Program-made: the position numbers and the translations under genes
Source of the DNA: Lyophyllum atratum
Lineage: Eukaryota; Basidiomycota; Agaricomycetes; Agaricales; Lyophyllaceae
Length of the DNA stretch: 64,000 nt
Reading direction: 5' to 3'
NCBI GenBank assembly: GCA_014905825.1
Contig: JACGCN010000009.1
Location: 186,001-250,000, forward strand
The notes under the pieces: generated by a model
Databases searched by the model: none
What the model saw: only the letters and a program-made list of their open reading frames with translations
Told to the model about the DNA's origin: nothing
Shown: one piece after another, positions 56,731 through 64,000 of the stretch
Numbering within the stretch: the first letter of the stretch is position 1
How the letters are laid out: every line of letters starts with the position of its first letter

Positions 56731-58038
56731 ATGCCTAAAGCCCCCAAGTCTTCCAGTCGCCCTCAGACAAAGGGATGTACCCCCACCCCCACTGGCATCC
56801 GTCGATTCTTCTTCAAACTCGAGCTCCTAGGGAAGCGCCGCGCAGAGTTGATGTACGACTACAGCAACCTCGATCCAGTCGTCTCCACACCTCCGCCTCT
56901 CGAGAAAGCCGCACCCCCCGAGCCCGTCCAGTCCTTCCGCAAAAAAGACCCTTCACCACCGCCAGCTCAGCCAACTCGTCCTGTCGAACCGTGGCCCCAA
57001 GCAGAACGCGTGGCCTTGATAAACGAAGACCACACGGAGGATGCGGTGATTATCACCGCTTTCGACGACATACTGTTCTGCTGCCACGAGGACCTCATCA
57101 CGATGTCGCGCGCCCAACTCATCGACGTTGCTCTTTCCGTGAACGCCAAGCTCCCCACCGTGATGGCGATCGACATCGACGAGGTCCTTCCGACGAGCTT
57201 CATCCGCGGCTCCATCGAGCGCATCGTCGGGCTGCGGCGGGACGTCCCGCAGGCACCGAAGGCGCTTCGCTTACTTGCGGATGCTGCGTGCGACAAGGAG
57301 TTCGATATGCGGGCCCAGATGGACAAGACGCCACCGACGAGCCCGTTGGCGAGCCGCAGTCGGAGTCATGGCCAGCTCACTTCGCTCGTCAGCCCGCGTC
57401 TGGCGCGGCTTGTGGAGGAGAACGAGGATGAACTGGACGTGGATGCGGCTGAGAGGCACTTGAAAAAGCGGAAGCTCTCGTTCGATGGTCCAGGGAGCGA
57501 GAGCGAGAGTATCGATTCTGATGACATTGGTCCCGTGCACACACCTACTCCGCTCCCCCGCCTCCTGCGCTCGCGATCGCACTATATGGCTTCAACCGCC
57601 GCCTCTCCGATCGTATCAAGGGTCCTCCGTTCTCAGAGTCAAAAGCTTGAGAAGACGACGACGATCGACACTGCGTTCATTAACAATAAACGACCTACGT
57701 ATAGGTATAAGAGCAAGGCGAGGCGGACGAGCGTTGGAGCCGGATATGATCAGGTGAAGCCTAGCCCAAAGCCGATTGGTGTCCCGAGGAGGGCGGGGCG
57801 TCTGAGACCGATATCTGGCCACCGCCCTCTTGTCCCTTCCACTAGATCCGCGGGTCCGGGAAGTGCAGTCGCCGATACCTTCTCTTCGAATGAGGACTTG
57901 GGTATCCCGTCGACGGTCGTCGGAGCGAAGAGGAAGAGGAATGGGGGTCGATCGGAGGCAGAGACGCAGATGACGTCTGCAGTGGGGAGGATGAATATGG
58001 GATGCAGTAGGAATTCTGATAACATGGATATAGACTGA
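56731..58038 (+). CDS. Conserved-looking nuclear protein of unknown function
   Basis: An intronless 435-aa frame starting at the ATG of CATCATGCC. The N-terminal third has a structured core (RAELMYDYSNLDPVV, HTEDAVIITAFDDILFCCHE, DLITMSRAQLIDVALSVNAK, RGSIERIVGLRRDV). The rest is disordered, with an acidic stretch (EENEDELDVDAAERH), a basic HLKKRKLS signal and repeated RSRS/RSQS elements. I do not know the family. The basic and phosphorylation-rich tail suggests a nuclear or chromatin role, which is inference. It is downstream of and co-directional with the Sae2 gene. Confidence 0.75.
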   Translation: MPKAPKSSSRPQTKGCTPTPTGIRRFFFKLELLGKRRAELMYDYSNLDPVVSTPPPLEKAAPPEPVQSFRKKDPSPPPAQPTRPVEPWPQAERVALINEDHTEDAVIITAFDDILFCCHEDLITMSRAQLIDVALSVNAKLPTVMAIDIDEVLPTSFIRGSIERIVGLRRDVPQAPKALRLLADAACDKEFDMRAQMDKTPPTSPLASRSRSHGQLTSLVSPRLARLVEENEDELDVDAAERHLKKRKLSFDGPGSESESIDSDDIGPVHTPTPLPRLLRSRSHYMASTAASPIVSRVLRSQSQKLEKTTTIDTAFINNKRPTYRYKSKARRTSVGAGYDQVKPSPKPIGVPRRAGRLRPISGHRPLVPSTRSAGPGSAVADTFSSNEDLGIPSTVVGAKRKRNGGRSEAETQMTSAVGRMNMGCSRNSDNMDID

Positions 58039-59837
58039 TGAGTGTATCGGGGTATATATTTCGGTGGATACTTCGGATTCATTTGGCATGCTGTGATGTT
58101 GCCGAAGAAGTAGTCCACAGTCTAAAAAAAACGGTAGTTAGCTCCTGGTTGATAGTAGGTTATCGTTGTACCGGAAACGGTTCAATCGTCTTCATCCTCA
58201 TCGTCATCCGCTTCAGTCCAGGTTACCTTGCCAACAATGTCCTGCAAGGCCAGCGCGACAGTTGTAGAGATACCCCTGCATCGAACAAACTGGACATGAG
58301 TCAATCCCAATGCACCGCGTCGCCGTGGAAGGACTTCAACTAAGAAAGCCAGCTGAAATGTGTCAAAAAACATGCCGGTGACGCAAGCCGGGCAAAATGT
58401 CGTTGGAAGGTGCACTACTGCACTGGCTGTTCCAGAGGTCAGAGAGCATGGTTCCCGCGTGTGGGCGGTCGATATGGACTGTATGGATGTCCGGGCAAAC
58501 GACGAAATGATTTATTTAACCACGATATTTTCAGCGACAGGCCAATAATTGGAATGAGCTCGACGCTCGCGAGGGGACATGCATGCGCGGTTGAGACCCT
58601 GTGAGGCGAGTTTCGGGTACAAATGGTCCGTCCTCAGCCGCAAGTACAACACTGGTTTCTTCCATAAATCATCGGTCCTTCCACCGACGTCCAGCTCTCG
58701 AGAAGCAGACCAGATTCGAGAGCCAGATGCCCGCGGAGAATGTTCAGGGAACCTTGTGATATGTCTGGCAACCGGCGCTGCGAAAATGAGTCTGGAATCT
58801 ATATGAGAGTAGTTTCGCGATCCTAGGTCAAGCCTGTCAGTGACAATGCCCGTCGCGCTAGCTCTAGTCCCGACCTGCAGCTGTGCACCCCTCGATCCTG
58901 CTTGACGGTGCTGGCAGAGACTCGGCGTGGCCCAACTAGACTTCTGTGAAGCAGCTGACTAGCTGAGGGCCTGAGGGCGCATTTGGGAATGATTCGAATG
59001 AAGACACTTGTCAATACCTATGTCTTCAGGCGTAGCATCCCCTGACGCTCTGAAAATCGCCATCGCGCGTTCGCGTTCGAACTTTTTTGTTGCGCTAGCT
59101 GAGAGCCTTCTGTTTCAGGAGTCGAAGGGCTGTTGTTCGCAAAATATCGTCATGAAGTGTGCCGCAACCAAAGCTTCTCATGCCACAGACCCAAGCTGCC
59201 GGCAATTGCCGCAACCTTTCTATCGCGACCTTCATCATAACCCAAGAGTACCTCAGCCTGCGTCGTCCGTATCTTACACCATTAGATGTCCTCTCTAACC
59301 CGGAGATTGACATGTCGTAAGTACTTAGTAAGTGGGTCAGAGCATGGCCTCTTTTCATTCTACAGCGGTGATGCATTGTCAGCCCCTTGGGTCTGGCAGG
59401 CTTCTAGTATCCGCCGACAGTAGCCCCGTCCAGATCCGACCTCAACTCTACGATTTCTGCCTCGGGCGCTAATGGAACTTGTACTTTGGCTGCCCACTCG
59501 CCACATTCAAACCTGCACGCCTGGCTCTTGATGTCGTTTGAATCTCGACTACGCGACTGCAATAGAGATCCTATCTATCAATACGTGTTTAACGGCCCCG
59601 ATTCCGAGAAACATGCCTCTTTGTATCATCCCCGCCGCCGGCGTAACGCTCTCCAGACCATACGGCGTTGGGGGTGTTCGCATTAGCATCAAATATCGCA
59701 ATGGATTGCGTTTTTTCTCATTCACAAGAGCCGGCAGTCCCGCTTTCCATCTATTTCCCCGTTCCCTTCATAAGCAGCCGGGATGACCATATCATGTCCA
59801 GTATAAGTTTAACCATACCCCGACCACGTGGACAAGA
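58039..59837. other. Long region without a confident gene
   Basis: A minus-strand frame ending at 58182 reads TVALALQDIVGK and then a DDDEDEDD acidic tail before the stop. It could be the last exons of a gene, but I could not extend it. Frames at 58823-59014 (minus) and 59008-59298 (plus) have no motifs. Confidence 0.4.
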
Positions 59838-59839
59838 GG

Positions 59840-59847
59840 TATAAAAA
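59840..59847 (+). promoter_or_regulatory. TATA box of the expansin-like gene
   Basis: TATAAAAA, about 59 nt upstream of the ATG at 59899. Confidence 0.6.
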
Positions 59848-59898
59848 CCGTAACCGCAAGCTGGACATCGTAACAAGCAAGCTCCAGCCTCCCGCAGT

Positions 59899-60376
59899 AT
59901 GTTGCTCATCAATTTAACCCTCCTTGCCATTTCTACCGTCATCCCCGCCGCCAACGCCTTCACGGGAAGAGGTGCGCTCATTAGTCCTCATGCATGACAA
60001 GGACTATCAATGCTCACGAAATGAATACAGCTTCCTGGGACTCCCTGGGGACTACTCCTTGCCCCCAAGCATGCACACCTACAGACTTCCGAGTCGCACT
60101 TCCCGTCGACCTCTTCCCAAATGGCGAGAAATGCTGCCGCCAGGTCCTGGTCCAATGTAAGCCATGTCCCCCGATGCTTTGATATCCGCCCTTGACAACG
60201 GAACTCCTCCCTCATACACAGACCAGGACAGAAATGTCGAAGTAACGTTCACGGACCTCTTCCTTGCGGGTGCCCACTCGTTCAACATCAGCCTCAGCCA
60301 CCAAGCGTTTGCAGAGCTCTCCCCGCCTGAGGTCGGGTCCATCTCTCCCGTCGACTGGTTCTTCCTGTCGCGTTAG
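59899..60376 (+). CDS. Small secreted RlpA-like/expansin-like double-psi beta-barrel protein
   Basis: Three exons, join(59899..59971,60031..60156,60222..60376), give 117 aa. Residues 1-20 form a signal peptide. The mature part follows the barwin/RlpA-like pattern: FTGRASWDSLGTTPCP, DFRVALPVDLFPNGEKCCRQ, NVEVTFTDLF, and the end ISLSHQAFAELSPPEVGSIS then PVDWFF. Relatives are loosening or cerato-platanin-like wall proteins, abundant in mushrooms. The usual VVDECPGC segment is replaced by VTFTDLFLAGAHSFN, so the central Cys pair is missing. A strong TATA box lies close upstream. Confidence 0.8.
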
Positions 60377-60624
60377 CGTAGCGGGAGAATATCGTGTCTC
60401 GCATTGAAATCTTCGTACATGGAATGCTTCTATAATGCAATTCCGACTACAAGCAGTGATGAGGGTATTAAATGTGAATAATGAGTAATCCGATGTGTAT
60501 GTGGCGTCAGCGTCGTGGCGCGACGCATCAAGGCATGAAAGAAAACCATGTAAAGGAGACCAATGTCGTCTCTTCGTGAGGGCGATGATAAATGGCCCAT
60601 CCAGCTCCATCTAACTTTCCTTCA

Positions 60625-62930
60625 TCACGTCTTGCGTGCATATTTGCTTTTCATGCGTATCTGCTTGCCATATTTCCAGAAGAACCAAGGTCTGAAGTAC
60701 ATGTGAGTATCAGGTCCAAAAGGAATCGTCAAAAGACGGAGAGCTCACGCAGGACATCCAAGAAGCACCGCCACCGCTGCTAGGATCGTGTCACCTTTGC
60801 CATAACCGAGCGCTTTGTACATCGCTGGCGCGAACAGCGGAAATCCGAACCCACACAGTGAGCGCAAGCATGAGACGGCAGCCAGGGCTGACAAGGAGAA
60901 AGCCTGAAGTTAGTGGCGCATCGACACTCCGAATACATTGACTAACCGGACGCAGCGTGCAGCGTGAACGCATCAACCGTGTAGGTTTGGATTGCCTGGA
61001 ACAATAGGATGATACCCCCTCCCACGAGTGCGATTCCCTGAGTGTAACTCAGACGTGCCAACAACAACGTAGAAGAAACATACGTACGATATCTGTGACG
61101 ATCCAGTGGACGTGCTTCTCGGCCGCCCAGCCAGCCATAACGAGGCCTATGGGTAGAAGGATCGTGCCTGGCACCATAGATGCTACAACAGGTATCAGGC
61201 TCCGTCTGCTGAAGACGCCTGGATCAGCACTTACGGAGGCGAAACTCGGGCTCGCCGACGTCACTGTTCTTTTTCTTGAAGTGTATATAAATGCGATCCA
61301 TATACCGCGCATTCGTCTGTGAGGCAAGGGAAAGGCCGATTCCAAGTGCGATATAGTGAAGGCCAGCAATACCCGGCTTCTCGCCATAGGTGCCTTCGAA
61401 TATCGCAGGCATCGTGGTAAGAAATACTAGATGTTCGCGTTGAGTTCGAAGTCGGAGCGATGGAAGCACAGGACTTACGATAGAAGATTCCGTAGCAGAA
61501 GGCCATATAGACCCCGAAAAGCTGGATGATCTGCTCCTGGGCGAAAATTTGGAATGGTCGGGTGAGAGCTTTGGAGAATATTTGTCCCCATCTGATGGAG
61601 AGAACGCCACAGCTGGAGATGAATGTAACGGGTATGACGTCGCAGATGACTCACGATCGCTCCCCTTTAGCTTCATAAATAGTACGCACGTCTTTCTGCT
61701 GGCCCTTTTCCGCGTCCATTGTTTTCCTCATTTTCTCGGCTTTGCGCTCGAGAAGAATAGGTGCAAAAGCTGACAGAAAGCGAGATTAGAAAGTAAACAT
61801 TGGCATACTGAGAGAACGAACATACTTTCTTGCAGGAAAAAAAGACCGGAAATTTGAATAGCAGCATCGACGATACTTGTTGACCAAAACTGTGTCGTTG
61901 TTGGTATCCAAACCTGCTGGAGATGGAATGAAGCTTACCACCCAACGCCAAGTGGACCGTGCAGCAATCCTAAATAGGAAGAAAATGAGGTCGCATATTG
62001 AAAGAAGGTCCAGGAGTCTTTTAGGAACTCACCACGCGCCGCAGACGGGTCCGACAACGGGTCCTAGTAAAGGTGCGAGAGAGTAAATCGCAATAGCTCG
62101 TCCTCTTTCCTCCGCATGCCATACATCTCCCAGGACGCCGCCACCAATCTGAATAAGGTAGTTAGATTAGAAGCAAGTTATTCGATATCTAGTGAGAAAC
62201 GCACAGCTAGGGGCGCACTTCCACCCAGACCAGACAAGAAACGAAACGCGATAAACTGTCCTTTGGTTTGTGCGAAACCACCTCCGAGATTCCACGCTAA
62301 ACGCAATGGAGTTGAGACCTGGGTTTCCGGAGGTGACTGCCGGCTTACCGAGATAAAAAAGATTCGATAACTGGAGGACCCGTGACCTTCCAAAGATCTC
62401 GCTCAACGGGCCCAAAATCTGCGGCGGCCTTAGAATACGGCAGGAGGAAGGTTGCGGGTAAGACGTTACTTACAAGAGGACCAAATGCTATGGACACGCT
62501 CATGTCATGTTCAGGACAAGGTATTGAGGCCAAGGGATAAATTAATCCTCACCATAACCCAAAACGAAGACGGACGTCATCATCGCAATGACTACACTGT
62601 CTGTGACTCCAAAATCAGACGCGACCTGCATCGTCGCGGGCGCGACCATAGACGACGAAACGGGCGATATGAATGTGAATGACGAGACGACCAAAGTGGC
62701 CGCCCATTTTCGGCGATACGACCAGCTGTTGCAAAATAAGGCAAGGTAGTGTACATTCAAGTTGAATTCACTCACTTTTTGGGATTTGCGGGGTCTTTGG
62801 GGCCGTCCCAGTCTACGAGGATGAGGTCGTTTGACTCCTCTGTGGCCCCATCTGTGGCCCCGTGTGTGGTATGTTTTCCTTCGTTGTCCAGGGTGGGCGT
62901 CGGACTTGTTTCGTCAGGGTCGTGAGGCAT
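60625..62930 (-). CDS. MFS multidrug-type transporter (DHA1 family)
   Basis: Fifteen exons, complement(join(60625..60691,60749..60887,60947..61037,61088..61182,61235..61426,61479..61591,61655..61769,61826..61889,61939..61969,62033..62148,62205..62296,62349..62418,62474..62487,62553..62725,62776..62930)), give 508 aa. It has a soluble N-terminus of about 50 residues, then 12 predicted helices. Family blocks: VSSSMVAPATMQVASDFGV, AFGPLILGPLSEIFGR (the D/G-rich loop 2-3 motif), SGLGGSAPLAIGGGVLGDVW, EERGRAIAIYSLAPLLGPVV, GPVCGAWIA (motif C of drug:H+ antiporters) and LFGVYMAFCYGIFY. It is a plasma-membrane exporter; the substrate is unknown. Exon 3 is only 14 nt and exon 7 is 31 nt. A TATA box sits 54 nt upstream. 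Confidence 0.93.
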
Positions 62931-62983
62931 GACAAGTGAAAGCGGGGATGAGCGTGGGGGAGGGAATGGCCTCTCCAGTTGTG

Positions 62984-62991
62984 TTTATATA
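62984..62991 (-). promoter_or_regulatory. TATA box of the MFS transporter gene
   Basis: TATATAAA on the minus strand, 54 nt upstream of the ATG at 62930. Confidence 0.55.
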
Positions 62992-64000
62992 GATTTCCAC
63001 ATGGACAGCGGAAGGATAACCGGTCATGACATAGTTCTGCGTTGATCGAGCTGCCGTTCCCTGTGCCGATTATAAAAATAGACCCATGCGTTTCTGAGAG
63101 GTTTATGAGATAGATGGTTGCAGCCGAACTTGAAGGGGAAGAAGTACAAGTCTACATCCTAGGGAGAAGATATCGTAGTCGGCATGAGATTTTCCAGCAG
63201 CTTTGAATAAGGGAGGGCTAGGCTGTAGTGGTATACGGTCAGAGTATTTGCGAAGAGAGCCCTCACAAATAATGAAACTTTACATGGTGTGGAACAGATT
63301 TTAGATGTGAATTCTGGCTTGACGGGTCCACATCGTTGACGAGTAGCAGCGCGGCATCTGTCGTAGCTGCTGCTGGAGGTCGAAACGTTGAGGACAAGCC
63401 GGATGACCAGCCAAAACTTTGACGTAATGAACGTGAGGTCATGCCTCACGTGGCCATATTTATTGGTTCCTGGGCTGTCAGTGGGCGGCCCGTTCCACCG
63501 ACCAGCATCGGCAGGTTTTCGCGAGTCGCGAACACCAACGGCCAACACGGTGCCCTCCAAGCCTATTTCAGGCTCATTCCACTCCAGGACAGTCTCCACA
63601 CTAGTCAAAGCATCGAGTTAGCCACGAACTACAACTACGCGGCGGAGGCTCTCATACGGCAGGGGGACGCCGCTGACAGGTGAAGTCCTGATGACATTCT
63701 GTAAGGTACAGGTAGAGGCACCGTCCAGTGGTGGGATAGCTCTGGGGCCGAGATATGTGATGCTGCGATTATCAGGGAGATTAGCGCTAGGATGAGGGAA
63801 GGACGGGGAGAGTGCTCGAGGCAAGGGCTTCCGTGTGCGTGGACAGTGATGATACAAGGTGTGTGCCCATTAAAGGTGCGCACGTCGCTCCTGCTTCTCT
63901 AGCCTCGTAACCTGACGCGAATTACCTTCAAAAGTGCCCAAAAGCAAGGACACTGAAACTCTCGGGCTGAATCAATGTGCAGAGTCAAAACGCGTATTTT
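62992..64000. other. Right-edge stretch, no supported gene
   Basis: Frames on both strands at about 63160-63680 read partly protein-like (minus VLEWNEPEIGLEGTVLAV), but no start, splice chain or domain could be fixed. A gene may continue past the edge. Confidence 0.4.

Noticed and set aside
63159..63680. Overlapping protein-like frames on both strands at the right edge
   Set aside because: The minus-strand frame starts with TTG, and neither strand shows a domain or splice chain.
1..64000. CRISPR arrays, bacterial operons or viral gene blocks
   Set aside because: No spaced direct-repeat array, no operon-like gene packing and no viral polymerase or capsid motif was found. The only regular array is the 295-bp coding repeat.

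Overview
The window is nuclear DNA of a filamentous basidiomycete, most likely an Agaricomycete. Genes are dense and on both strands, and most carry many short GT-AG introns of about 50-60 nt. The protein set also fits this group: a BTB/POZ protein, a fungal TupA-like binding protein, an Ecm14-type carboxypeptidase-like protein, a C2-plus-transmembrane protein and an expansin-like small secreted protein. Exons below were joined by hand, using splice sites, reading phase and family motifs. For every complete model the exon lengths sum to whole codons with one terminal stop. No transcript data were available.

Layout. 1-6.0 kb: the 5' end of a gene running off the left edge, a decayed PLC-like phosphodiesterase, an intact SAM methyltransferase and a fragment with an in-frame stop. 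6.0-11.6 kb: a nuclear PrxQ/Dot5-type peroxiredoxin and a 1102-aa LRR protein with SILK and RVxF-like PP1-docking motifs. 12-14 kb: two diverged copies of a dead gene fragment around a 407-bp MITE with a TAA target duplication. 14.2-21.6 kb: a GST-like protein, transaldolase and a C2/TM protein. 21.9-28.7 kb: an Ecm14 pseudo-carboxypeptidase and the most striking locus, a secreted pre-pro-protein made of tandem exon-intron units with regularly spaced KR sites. 30-38.5 kb: a Kre6/Skn1-like protein without its GH16 catalytic core, a small secreted protein, an arylamine N-acetyltransferase and an Old Yellow Enzyme. 38.9-45 kb: two intron-containing tRNA-Pro(AGG) genes in opposite orientation on either side of an FHA-RING ubiquitin ligase and a 765-bp TIR element. 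46-58 kb: BTB protein, TupA-like protein, RNase P/MRP Rpp30, nucleoporin Ndc1, Sae2/CtIP and an unknown protein. 59.9-63 kb: an expansin-like secreted protein and a 15-exon MFS transporter.

Most genes are unrelated housekeeping or accessory functions and do not form an obvious pathway cluster. The best candidate for a new system is the repeat gene at 26552-28509. It has a signal peptide, a pro-region ending in RR, five identical-length (243 nt) symmetric exons, a KR site every 81 residues and a short acidic aromatic C-terminal tail. This is the architecture of Kex2-processed repeat proteins, which give rise to fungal pheromones, repellents and dikaritin-type RiPPs. No UstYa-like or other RiPP-tailoring gene was recognised in the window.
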